Assembly: GCF_049472135.1 (NCBI RefSeq) | Contig: NZ_JBMOVV010000002.1 | Coordinates: 186,001-250,000, forward strand | Reading direction: 5' to 3' | Source of the DNA: Arcobacter_B sp049472135 | GTDB taxonomy: Bacteria > Campylobacterota > Campylobacteria > Campylobacterales > Arcobacteraceae | Length of the DNA stretch: 64,000 nucleotides | Shown: in pieces, positions 8,674 through 16,544 of the stretch | Position numbering within the stretch: position 1 is the first letter of the stretch | Layout: every line of letters starts with the position of its first letter | Notes under the pieces: model-generated | Databases searched by the model: none | The model's input: the letters and a program-made list of their open reading frames with translations, nothing else | Told to the model about the DNA's origin: nothing | Translations under genes and position numbers: made by a program

Positions 8674-9181
8674 ATGAAGCATTCATTTTAGAGTATAAAT
8701 CTTCATACTCTTTTTTTGAAAGCTTTTCTTTATAAGATAGAAAAAGAAGTTCTAAACTTTCATCTTCTTCTCTAAAAGGCACTTGATAGTGTTTAAACTC
8801 ATTTACTACAAAATCTAACTTTTCATAAAACTTCAATCTTTTTTTACTAACTTCATCATTTAAAAGCTCTATTTCTAAAACTACCTTACTATTCTTTTCT
8901 AAAAAATCTTTTAAAATCTTTGAACCATAAGACTTACCTCTTTGATTAATATCAATGGCAAAATGCTCGATAAATACATACCTATCAAAAACCCAATAAA
9001 AAAGTATTGCCACTAATTTATTCTCATCAAAATATCCTAAAGTTTTGTAATTTATATTTTTTTCTATACATTTTTGTTCTTTTAAAATTCTCTTCTCATT
9101 TTGAGGAAAAGAGTAATCATAAAGAGCCCAAGCCTCATCAAAAAAAGCACTATTTTTTAAATTTTTACTAACTAAAAGCAT
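8663..9181 (-). CDS. GNAT-family N-acetyltransferase
   Basis: A 172-residue protein with the GNAT fold pattern: a strand and helix, then FIEHFAIDINQRGKSYGSKILKDFLEK, whose QRGKSYG is the acetyl-CoA pyrophosphate loop. The substrate is unknown. I start at 9181 (MLLVSKN), which has AGGAT five bases upstream. An in-frame ATG at 9199 would add six residues. It converges on the response regulator gene with a four-base overlap. Confidence 0.82.
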   Translation of the reverse strand: MLLVSKNLKNSAFFDEAWALYDYSFPQNEKRILKEQKCIEKNINYKTLGYFDENKLVAILFYWVFDRYVFIEHFAIDINQRGKSYGSKILKDFLEKNSKVVLEIELLNDEVSKKRLKFYEKLDFVVNEFKHYQVPFREEDESLELLFLSYKEKLSKKEYEDLYSKMNASLRL

Positions 9182-9306
9182 TAAAAATCCTAATTTCATT
9201 TATACTAAATGTGAAGTTTATCAAAAGATTCTTAGTTTATAATTTAAAGAATTATATAAACACAAAATAAAAATTTTTCTACTGAATTCTACATAAAAAT
9301 TACATT

Positions 9307-9352
9307 TTGACAGCAAAAATATCATATCATTATCATTTCTAAAGGTTAGAAT
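9307..9352 (+). promoter_or_regulatory. dctP promoter with TCAT direct repeats
   Basis: CAAAAATATCATA at 9314-9326 is identical to the block before lutA. TCAT copies lie at 9322 and 9333 (11 apart, with an extra one at 9327), and TAGAAT at 9347-9352 starts exactly 10 bases after the last copy, as in the lut promoter. TTGACA is present at 9307-9312. AAAGGAG precedes the start codon. Confidence 0.6.
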
Positions 9353-9378
9353 TTAGACATAACAAATCAAAGGAGAGA

Positions 9379-10452
9379 ATGATGATGTTAAAAAAGACAA
9401 CAAAACTACTTTTAACTTCTGCATTAATTGCAGGTTTAAGTACAGCTGCTGTAGCAAAAGAAAAAGTTTATAAATGGAAACTTGCAACTACTTGGGGTTC
9501 AACATTAACACCATTTATTGATGCGCCACAAAACATGGCAAAAATGGTTGAAGAAATGTCTGACGGTAGACTACAAATTAGAGTTGATGCTTCAAATAAA
9601 CATAAAGCAGCTCTAGGTATCTTAGATATGGTAAAAGGTGGTCAATATGATATGGGTCACTCTGCATCATACTACTGGAAAGGTAAAGATATCAATACAA
9701 TGCCATTTAGTACAATGCCATTTGGTATGACTACACCTGAGCAATATGCATGGTTCTACCACGGTGGTGGAATGGAACTTATGAAAAAAGTTTACAAAAA
9801 ACACAATGTATTATCTTTCCCTGGTGGATCAACTGGAAACCAAATGGGTGGATGGTTTAGAAAAGAAATTAATACTGTTGAAGACTTAAAAGGTCTTAAA
9901 ATGAGAATTCCTGGATTTGCTGGTGAAGTAATGGCAAAATTAGGATTAACAGTTACTAATATCGCTCCAGGTGAATTATATACATCACTTGAAAGAGGTA
10001 CTTTAGATGCATTAGAGTGGGTTGGACCTGGAATGGATATCAAAATGGGATTCAACAAAATTGCACCTTACTACTATACAGGATGGCATGAGCCAGGATT
10101 AGATTTACAATACCTTGTAAATGAAAGAAAATTCAAGAAGTTACCAAAAGATTTACAAGAAATCTTAATTACAGCTATGAGAGTTTCTGCTTATGATATG
10201 TATATTCAAAACTACCACATGAGTTCTGAAGCTTGGGCAAAAATTGAAAAAGATTTCCCTAACATCAAAATCAAAACTTTCCCTAAAGAAGTTATGGATG
10301 CTATGAAGAAAGCAAATGCTGAACTTAGAGCAGAAAAAACTAAAGATAACCCATTATTAAAAGAGATTTTAGATTCTCAAGAAGCTTACCAAAAGAAAGC
10401 TAGAGAGTGGACTAAAATGTCTGATTACTTATACTTAAAAGACAACTTATAA
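9379..10452 (+). CDS. dctP: TRAP transporter solute-binding protein (DctP family, 2-oxo/hydroxy-monocarboxylate type)
   Basis: Periplasmic ligand-binding protein of 357 residues. The signal peptide (KLLLTSALIAGLSTAAVA) ends near residue 26. The region ALEWVGPGMDIKMGF...YYTGWHEPG matches the TakP / Thermus TTHA0766 subgroup that binds 2-oxo acids or lactate rather than C4-dicarboxylates; this is from memory of the family, not a search. MRIPGFAGEV carries the conserved ligand Arg. Three in-frame ATGs occur (9379, 9382, 9385), and the third has the best spacing from AAAGGAG. Given its neighbours, lactate is the likeliest ligand. Confidence 0.9.
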   Translation: MMMLKKTTKLLLTSALIAGLSTAAVAKEKVYKWKLATTWGSTLTPFIDAPQNMAKMVEEMSDGRLQIRVDASNKHKAALGILDMVKGGQYDMGHSASYYWKGKDINTMPFSTMPFGMTTPEQYAWFYHGGGMELMKKVYKKHNVLSFPGGSTGNQMGGWFRKEINTVEDLKGLKMRIPGFAGEVMAKLGLTVTNIAPGELYTSLERGTLDALEWVGPGMDIKMGFNKIAPYYYTGWHEPGLDLQYLVNERKFKKLPKDLQEILITAMRVSAYDMYIQNYHMSSEAWAKIEKDFPNIKIKTFPKEVMDAMKKANAELRAEKTKDNPLLKEILDSQEAYQKKAREWTKMSDYLYLKDNL

Positions 10453-10462
10453 GATATATGTT

Positions 10463-10487
10463 ATAACTCCTCTTTATGAGGGGTTAT
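10463..10487 (+). terminator. Attenuator hairpin between dctP and dctQ
   Basis: Arms 10463-10472 and 10478-10487 form ten pairs including one G-T, with loop TTTAT. There is no long T-run, so termination is probably partial. That would leave more binding protein than membrane subunits, as is common in such operons. Confidence 0.6.
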
Positions 10488-10578
10488 ATTCTTCAAAATG
10501 AACTTAATTAATGGGTAATGTAAATATATATGGGAAGCTTATATTTATATGACCTATTCATGAATCAAAAGGATTTTT

Positions 10579-11175
10579 ATGCTGTTAAAACTAGAAAAAG
10601 CATTTGATAAATTTGCTGATACTATAGGATATATTACTGCATTTACAATGGTGCTAATGATATTAAATGTATTCTATGATGTAATTATGAGATACTTTTT
10701 TAATACAGGAAGTATTGCTATGCAAGAGATGGAGTGGCACCTATTCTCTGTAATTATTCTTCTAGGTATTGCTTATACATTAAAAGAAGATGGCCATGTA
10801 AGAGTTGACTTAATCTATGATAGATTAACTGATAAGAAAAAAGCAATCATTAATATGGTTGGTGTAGTTACATTTATTTTACCAATTGCTTTACTAATTG
10901 GACTTGGTTCTATTGATTATGTAATTGAATCTTATACATCAAATGAACAAAGTGGTGATCCAGGTGGATTAACAAATAGATGGATTGTAAAATCACTTAT
11001 TCCTTTATCATTTGCCTTATTAATTATCACATCTATTGGATTCTTTATTAAGAACCTAAATATTTATAAAGGTTTACACCAATTCAATGAAAGTGGTTTA
11101 AAAAGTGAAATTGATCACTTAAGACAAGATATTCAAGACCACAAACACAATATCGAAGAAGGAGATAAAAAATGA
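10579..11175 (+). CDS. dctQ: TRAP transporter small permease subunit
   Basis: DctQ-type membrane protein of 198 residues with four predicted helices (near residues 18-40, 55-72, 90-115, 130-155). The motif MQEMEWHLFSVIILLGIAYTLKEDGHVRVD is characteristic of the family. The C-terminal 40 residues are charged and coiled-coil-like, a modest extension. It overlaps dctM by four bases, so the two membrane subunits are coupled. Confidence 0.92.
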   Translation: MLLKLEKAFDKFADTIGYITAFTMVLMILNVFYDVIMRYFFNTGSIAMQEMEWHLFSVIILLGIAYTLKEDGHVRVDLIYDRLTDKKKAIINMVGVVTFILPIALLIGLGSIDYVIESYTSNEQSGDPGGLTNRWIVKSLIPLSFALLIITSIGFFIKNLNIYKGLHQFNESGLKSEIDHLRQDIQDHKHNIEEGDKK

Positions 11176-12545
11176 TTGGTATTATAATGTTCTTTACTGC
11201 ATTGTTTATGCTTCTTCTTGGATTTCCAGTAGCATTTACATTTGCAGCTGTTTCTGTAATATTCGGACTTATTGCAGGTATTTATGAAGTTATGTCTTAC
11301 GCTGATGAGGGTGCAGAATTTATGCCATTAATTCTTGATGGTTTAGATGAAGGTATTGCAATGTTCGACTTTATGCCATTTAGAATTATGTCTATTATGC
11401 AAAACACAATTTTAATGGCTGTTCCTATGTTCATCTTCATGGGTATTGTTCTTCAAAAAACAGGTCTTGCTGAGAGATTACTAGAATCAATGGGATTCTT
11501 ATTTGGAGAGCTTAGAGGTGGAGTTGCTATTTCAACTGTATTAGTTGGTGCATTACTTGCAGCTTCTACTGGTGTTGTTGGGGCTTCAGTTGTTGCAATG
11601 GGTGTTATTTCACTTCCTGTAATGATGAAATACAAATATAATGTTCCACTTGCCTGTGGTACTATTTGTGCATCTGGAACACTAGGTCAAATTATTCCTC
11701 CTTCAATTGTATTAATTATCTTAGGAGATGTATTCCAAGTTCCTGTTGGTGATTTATTTAAAGCTGCTGTATGGCCAGGTTTAGCATTAGTTGGTGCTTA
11801 TATCCTATATATTTTAGTTATGGCATTTATAAATAAAGACATGGCACCTGCAATTCCAGCTGATCCTGCAAGAGGTTCAAAAGGTAAACAAGTTGTTAGA
11901 GCTTTAATTGATATTATTCCATCATTAACACTAATTTTATTAGTACTTGGTTCAATTTTTGCAGGTGTTGCAACACCAACTGAATCTGCAGCTGTTGGAT
12001 GTTTAGGTGCAATTGGATTATCATTACTTTACAGAACATTTACAGTAGGTATGGTAAAAGAGGCTTCTTTAGAGTCTGTAAAAATTACATCTATGGTATT
12101 TGGTATCCTAATTGGTGCAACTGCATTCTCAATGGTATTCTCTTACACAGGTGGAGAAGAGATTGTTGAACACTTTATGTTAAGTTTACCAGGTGATGAG
12201 AAATGGGGATTCATTATCTTTACAATGATTGCAATCTTAATCTTAGGATTCTTTATTGATTTCGTTGAGATTTCATATATTATTGTTCCTATTTTAGTTC
12301 CAATTGCAATGAACTTAGATATTAACCCTGTTTGGTTTGCAATCTTAATTGCGATGAACTTACAAACATCATTCTTAACACCGCCATTTGGATTCTCGTT
12401 GTTCTACTTAAAAGGTGTTGCACCAGCAACAGTTAGAACAATTCAAATCTATAAAGGTGTTATTCCATTTATTTTAATACAAATAGTTGTATTACTATTA
12501 GTTGCATTCTATCCAGAGTTCTTTGGTATAAATCCAAATAACTAG
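11172..12545 (+). CDS. dctM: TRAP transporter large permease subunit
   Basis: DctM-type 457-residue protein with a dozen or so hydrophobic segments. It forms the sodium-coupled transport channel with DctQ and DctP. Family motifs visible are GFPVAFTFA near the start, the central ASGTLGQIIPPSIVLIILG and the late PTESAAVGCLGA. The late TPPFGFSLFYLKGVAP is also typical. A strong terminator follows at 12556-12585. Confidence 0.94.
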   Translation: MIGIIMFFTALFMLLLGFPVAFTFAAVSVIFGLIAGIYEVMSYADEGAEFMPLILDGLDEGIAMFDFMPFRIMSIMQNTILMAVPMFIFMGIVLQKTGLAERLLESMGFLFGELRGGVAISTVLVGALLAASTGVVGASVVAMGVISLPVMMKYKYNVPLACGTICASGTLGQIIPPSIVLIILGDVFQVPVGDLFKAAVWPGLALVGAYILYILVMAFINKDMAPAIPADPARGSKGKQVVRALIDIIPSLTLILLVLGSIFAGVATPTESAAVGCLGAIGLSLLYRTFTVGMVKEASLESVKITSMVFGILIGATAFSMVFSYTGGEEIVEHFMLSLPGDEKWGFIIFTMIAILILGFFIDFVEISYIIVPILVPIAMNLDINPVWFAILIAMNLQTSFLTPPFGFSLFYLKGVAPATVRTIQIYKGVIPFILIQIVVLLLVAFYPEFFGINPNN

Positions 12546-12555
12546 GGCTTTAATT

Positions 12556-12585
12556 AAAAGTAAAAGGTTAACTCCTTTTACTTTT
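12556..12585 (+). terminator. Rho-independent terminator after dctM
   Basis: Twelve perfect pairs between 12556-12567 and 12574-12585 with loop TTAACT, ending in a T-run. Part of this hairpin is also complementary to the ribosome site of the next small gene (see the repeat entry at 12565-12603). Confidence 0.75.
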
Positions 12586-12603
12586 TTAAATAGGAGTTAA
12601 CCT
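12565..12603 (+). promoter_or_regulatory. Inverted repeat linking the dctM terminator loop to the small-gene ribosome site
   Basis: AGGTTAACTCCT (12565-12576) is the perfect reverse complement of AGGAGTTAACCT (12592-12603), which contains the Shine-Dalgarno AGGAG and ends one base before the ATG at 12604. The left arm includes the terminator loop. In read-through RNA the two structures exclude each other, and the second would mask translation of the small gene. The role is inferred from complementarity only. Confidence 0.5.
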
Positions 12604-12720
12604 ATGAAAAAAGAGTTAAAAAAACTAATCTCAAATATCATCTTAAAAGTAAGTGATAAAATGTTTGGATTTATTGATGATCCACAACAAAGAATCTATA
12701 CAGTACCTCGCCTTGAATAA
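12604..12720 (+). CDS. Small protein of 38 residues, unknown function
   Basis: ATG preceded by AGGAG with seven bases spacing. The product starts MKKELKKLISNIILKVSDKM and ends IYTVPRLE. The N-terminal half is an amphipathic basic helix; the second half has FGFIDDPQQRIYTVP. I do not recognise a family. It lies between the TRAP operon and the FAD/Fe-S dehydrogenase, so a role in the same pathway, for example as a small accessory or membrane-associated peptide, is possible but unproven. Confidence 0.6.
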   Translation: MKKELKKLISNIILKVSDKMFGFIDDPQQRIYTVPRLE

Positions 12721-12748
12721 TAGCTATCCTTTTTATTAAAAAAAACTA

Positions 12749-12754
12749 TATAAT
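12749..12754 (+). promoter_or_regulatory. Putative -10 box of the FAD/Fe-S dehydrogenase gene
   Basis: TATAAT 23 bases upstream of the ATG at 12778, with AAAGGA near 12766. No TCAT repeat is present, so this gene may not share the lut/dctP control. Confidence 0.5.
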
Positions 12755-12777
12755 ACAAAACTACTAAAGGATACAAA

Positions 12778-15618
12778 ATGTTAGAAGGTAAATACCAAGA
12801 TTTTTATAACAAAATTAGCTTAGAAATTAAACAAGAGAATATTTTTACAGATAAGTTACATACATTAGCGTATGGAACAGACGCATCTTTTTATAGGTTA
12901 ATTCCTAAAATTGTAATCAAAACTGATAATGCAGATGAAGTTCATAAAATTGTTACTTTAGCAAGTGATATGAATTTAAGTGTAACATTCAGAGCAGCAG
13001 GAACTTCTCTTTCTGGTCAAGCAATTTCTGATTCTATTTTAATCATTACATCAAGAAAATTCTCAGATTTTAAAATTGCTGATGATAAAAGTACTATCTC
13101 ACTTCAACCAGCATTAACAGGTGCACAAACAAATAATCTATTAGCACCATATGGTAAAAAAATTGGTCCTGATCCAGCTTCTATTAATGCAGCTATGATT
13201 GGTGGTATTGCAGCAAATAATGCTTCTGGTATGTGTTGTGGTATTTCTCAAAACTCTTATAAAACACTAAAATCTATGAAATTAATTTTTGCTGATGGAG
13301 CAAGACTTGATACAGCTTGTAGTGAAAGCAAAGATGCCTTTAGAAAATCTCATGGAGAGTTTTTATCTGCACTTAAAGATATTGCAAATGAAACTAAAGC
13401 AGATGAAAAACTAACAGCTTTAATAAATAAAAAATTTAAAATAAAAAATACATGTGGATACTCTATAAATTCACTTGTTGATTTTGATGATGAGTTTGAA
13501 ATTTTACAACACTTAATCATTGGTAGTGAAGGGACTTTAGCTTTTATAGAAGAAATTACTTACTATACAGTTGAAGACTTAAAAGATAAAGCAAGTGCTT
13601 TAATTTACTTCAAAGATGTAAAAGAAGCATGTAATGCAGTTACTAAACTAAAACTTGCAAGAGAAGCTAAAACTATTGTTGTTGATGCCGTTGAACTAAT
13701 GGATAGAGCAGGTCTAGCTTCTATTGAAAATGACCCTGCAATGCCAGAATTCATAAAAGATTTTGATAAAGATGTAACTGCTTTATTAATTGAAACAAGA
13801 GCTATAAATGATAAAGAGCTTGATATTCAAATTTCTCAACTTGAAGAGTTACTTGAAGAGTTTGAAGTTGTAAGAGATATTTACTTCACGAAAGATATTG
13901 AAGAGTATACACTTTACTGGAAAATAAGAAAAGGTTTATTTCCTGCTGTAGGAGCTGTAAGAAAAGTAGGAACAACAGTTATTATTGAAGATGTTGCTTA
14001 TCCTATTGAGTGTTTGGCAGAAGCTACTTTAGAGCTTCAAGCACTATTTAAAAAGCATGGGTATAAAGAAGCATTAATCTTTGGACATGCACTAGAGGGG
14101 AACTTCCACTTTGTATTTACTCAAGATTTCTCAGATGAAAGAGAAGTTAAAAGATATGATGAGTTTATGAATGATGTAGTTGATTCTGTTGCAGTTAAAT
14201 ACCAAGGTAGTTTAAAAGCTGAACATGGTACTGGTAGAAATATGGCTGCATTTATTGAAGTAGAGTGGGGTAAAACTGCTTATTCGATGATGAAAAGAAT
14301 CAAAGAATTATTTGACCCTAAAGGTTTATTAAACCCTGGTGTTATTATCAATGATGATGCTCAAGCACACCTTAAAAACCTAAAAGCAATGCCTGCAACA
14401 AATGAGATTGTTGATAAATGTATTGAGTGTGGTTTCTGTGAACCTACATGTCCATCAAATGATTTAACTTTAACTCCAAGACAAAGAATAGTAATAAATA
14501 GAGAAATATCTGCTCTTGAAAGAGAAGGTAAGTTTGAAGAGGCAAAAGAGTATAAAGATTTATATCAATATGATGGAATTGAAACATGTGCAACATGTAG
14601 TTTATGTTCAACAGCATGTCCTGTTAAAATTGATACAGGAAGTTTAACAAAACACTTAAGAGCTGAGCAAAATAGTGCAAGAGCAAATGGAGTTGCTAAC
14701 TTTGTAGCTAATAATTTCTCTACTACACTTACTGGAATGAAAGTTGGACTTCATGGTGCAAATCTAATACACAAACTTGTAGGAACTGCGAGTATGGAAA
14801 GTATTACAGATACTATTCGAGACTGGACAAAAGGTAAAAGTGCGAAATGGTCTACATCAATGCCAAAAGCAATTACAATTGATACAAAATTTGAACAAAA
14901 ATCAAGAGATAAAAAAGTGGTTTATTTCCCTTCTTGTATAAATAGAACAATGGGTAGAAGTTCTGTATCAAAAGAAAAGAAAGAGCTATTTGATGTAACT
15001 GTTGAGCTACTTCAAAAAGCACAATATGAAATCATTTTCCCAGAAGACTTAGGTAATTTATGTTGTGGTATGCCATTTAGTTCAAAAGGCTTTAATGATG
15101 CGTCTAAACAAAAATCACAACAATTAGAAAAAGCCTTATTAAAAGCAAGTAAAGATGGAGAGTACCCAGTTCTTTGTGATACAAGTCCATGTACTAAAAA
15201 AATGATGGAAAGCTTTGATAGTAATCTTGATATTTATGAACCAATTGAATTTGCTTTAGAGTTCTTAACAAATGATTTAGAATTTACACCTATTGATGAG
15301 CCTATTACAATTCATACCACTTGTAGTTCAAGAAAAATGGGATTAGAAACAAAATTTAAAAAACTTGCAACTTTATGTTCTACAGAAGTAATTATTCCTG
15401 CTGATGTACAATGTTGTGGATTTGCAGGAGATAGAGGGTTTAATTTCCCTGAACTTAATAAATCTGCATTAAGAAACTTAAAAACACAAACAGCAGGTGC
15501 TAAAATGGCATTTTCTACTTCTAAAACTTGTGAGATTGGTTTAAGTGATGAGTCAGGATTAGACTATAATTCAATCTTTTACCTAATAAACAAAGTAACA
15601 ACTGCTAAAAATTTATAA
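12778..15618 (+). CDS. FAD-binding and Fe-S-binding dehydrogenase, probable D-lactate dehydrogenase
   Basis: A 946-residue GlcD-type fusion. An N-terminal FAD-binding domain (VTFRAAGTSLSGQAISD, then GPDPASINAAMIGGIAANNASGMCCG) is followed by the FAD-oxidase C-terminal domain ending near KAEHGTGRNMAAF. Next are two 4Fe-4S motifs (CIECGFCEPTCP near residue 548, CATCSLCSTACP near 604) and C-terminal CCG domains (NLCCGMPF, VQCCGFAGDRG). This architecture oxidises D-2-hydroxy acids and passes electrons to quinone. The lut/TRAP context makes D-lactate the likely substrate. D-2-hydroxyglutarate or glycolate remain possible. Confidence 0.88.
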   Translation: MLEGKYQDFYNKISLEIKQENIFTDKLHTLAYGTDASFYRLIPKIVIKTDNADEVHKIVTLASDMNLSVTFRAAGTSLSGQAISDSILIITSRKFSDFKIADDKSTISLQPALTGAQTNNLLAPYGKKIGPDPASINAAMIGGIAANNASGMCCGISQNSYKTLKSMKLIFADGARLDTACSESKDAFRKSHGEFLSALKDIANETKADEKLTALINKKFKIKNTCGYSINSLVDFDDEFEILQHLIIGSEGTLAFIEEITYYTVEDLKDKASALIYFKDVKEACNAVTKLKLAREAKTIVVDAVELMDRAGLASIENDPAMPEFIKDFDKDVTALLIETRAINDKELDIQISQLEELLEEFEVVRDIYFTKDIEEYTLYWKIRKGLFPAVGAVRKVGTTVIIEDVAYPIECLAEATLELQALFKKHGYKEALIFGHALEGNFHFVFTQDFSDEREVKRYDEFMNDVVDSVAVKYQGSLKAEHGTGRNMAAFIEVEWGKTAYSMMKRIKELFDPKGLLNPGVIINDDAQAHLKNLKAMPATNEIVDKCIECGFCEPTCPSNDLTLTPRQRIVINREISALEREGKFEEAKEYKDLYQYDGIETCATCSLCSTACPVKIDTGSLTKHLRAEQNSARANGVANFVANNFSTTLTGMKVGLHGANLIHKLVGTASMESITDTIRDWTKGKSAKWSTSMPKAITIDTKFEQKSRDKKVVYFPSCINRTMGRSSVSKEKKELFDVTVELLQKAQYEIIFPEDLGNLCCGMPFSSKGFNDASKQKSQQLEKALLKASKDGEYPVLCDTSPCTKKMMESFDSNLDIYEPIEFALEFLTNDLEFTPIDEPITIHTTCSSRKMGLETKFKKLATLCSTEVIIPADVQCCGFAGDRGFNFPELNKSALRNLKTQTAGAKMAFSTSKTCEIGLSDESGLDYNSIFYLINKVTTAKNL

Positions 15619-15631
15619 TCTTTTTTTAGTC

Positions 15632-15672
15632 AAAACAGATATTTACCATTTTTTTGGTAAAATGTCTGTTTT
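15632..15672 (+). terminator. Terminator after the FAD/Fe-S dehydrogenase
   Basis: AAAACAGA (15632-15639) with the following ATTTACC pairs with GGTAAA...TCTGTTTT ending at 15672, around a T-rich loop. It ends the lactate locus before the SurA-like gene. Confidence 0.7.
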
Positions 15673-15689
15673 ATTAAAAAGGATTTTTG

Positions 15690-16514
15690 ATGTATAAACT
15701 TTTATTATCCCTTCTAGTGGGCTATTCGCTTAGTTTTGCTGGTATCATAAATGGTATTGCAATCACAGTAAACGGTGAGCCTATAACTCTATATGACATT
15801 GATAAAACAATGGTTCAAAAGAATCTATCAAAAAATCAAGCTGTAAACTCGCTGATTGATGAACTATTATTTGAACAACTTGTAAAAAAGCATAATATCT
15901 CTGCTGATGTATTTGATGTAAATAATTATATTGAAAAATTAGCTGCTTCAAATGGTATGGATGTTTACTCTTTTAAATCAATTGTAAGACAACAATATAG
16001 TGATTACGAAGTTTTTGAAGAAGAAGCTAAAAAAGCTGTAATTAGACAAAAACTAATAGAAAAACTAGTTAAAGGTCAATTAAAAATTGCAAATGAAGAA
16101 GATTTAAAAATCTACTATGATAACAATCAAGCGCAATTTACAACTGCAAAAACAATAGAAGTTATTCAATATTCATCAAAAAATAGAAATGCTTTAATTA
16201 GTACTATTAAAAATCCTTTACTAGTATCAAAAGAGGTAGTAAGAAACTCAATTAGTTTAGAGAGTTCAAAACTTAACCCTCAAATGCAATTTCTTTTAGA
16301 TAAAACTAAAACAAAAAGCTTTACACCAATCTTTACAGCAAATAGAGCTTATAACACTTTATATGTTGCACAGAAAAAAGGTACAACAGTTTTAGATTTT
16401 GAAGTTGTAAAAGGTAAAATCTTTAATGATATTATGAAAATCAGAGAAAAAAAATATTTAAAAGACTATTTTGAAAAAGAAAGATTAACAGCAAATATTA
16501 AAATAGTAAGATAA
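15690..16514 (+). CDS. SurA-type periplasmic chaperone / peptidyl-prolyl isomerase-like protein
   Basis: A 274-residue protein with a signal peptide (LLLSLLVGYSLSFA). The SurA N-terminal domain includes GIINGIAITVNGEPITLYDIDKTM, as in Campylobacter PEB4-like chaperones. The C-terminal half has a degenerate PPIase-like region (LKIYYDNNQAQFTTAKTIEV) without an obvious parvulin active-site set, so chaperone activity is likelier than isomerase activity. ATG 15690 is chosen over an adjacent TTG at 15687; AAGGA lies seven bases upstream. Confidence 0.78.
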   Translation: MYKLLLSLLVGYSLSFAGIINGIAITVNGEPITLYDIDKTMVQKNLSKNQAVNSLIDELLFEQLVKKHNISADVFDVNNYIEKLAASNGMDVYSFKSIVRQQYSDYEVFEEEAKKAVIRQKLIEKLVKGQLKIANEEDLKIYYDNNQAQFTTAKTIEVIQYSSKNRNALISTIKNPLLVSKEVVRNSISLESSKLNPQMQFLLDKTKTKSFTPIFTANRAYNTLYVAQKKGTTVLDFEVVKGKIFNDIMKIREKKYLKDYFEKERLTANIKIVR

Positions 16515-16544
16515 AACAGGAAAAAATAAAAAGGATAAAAACTT

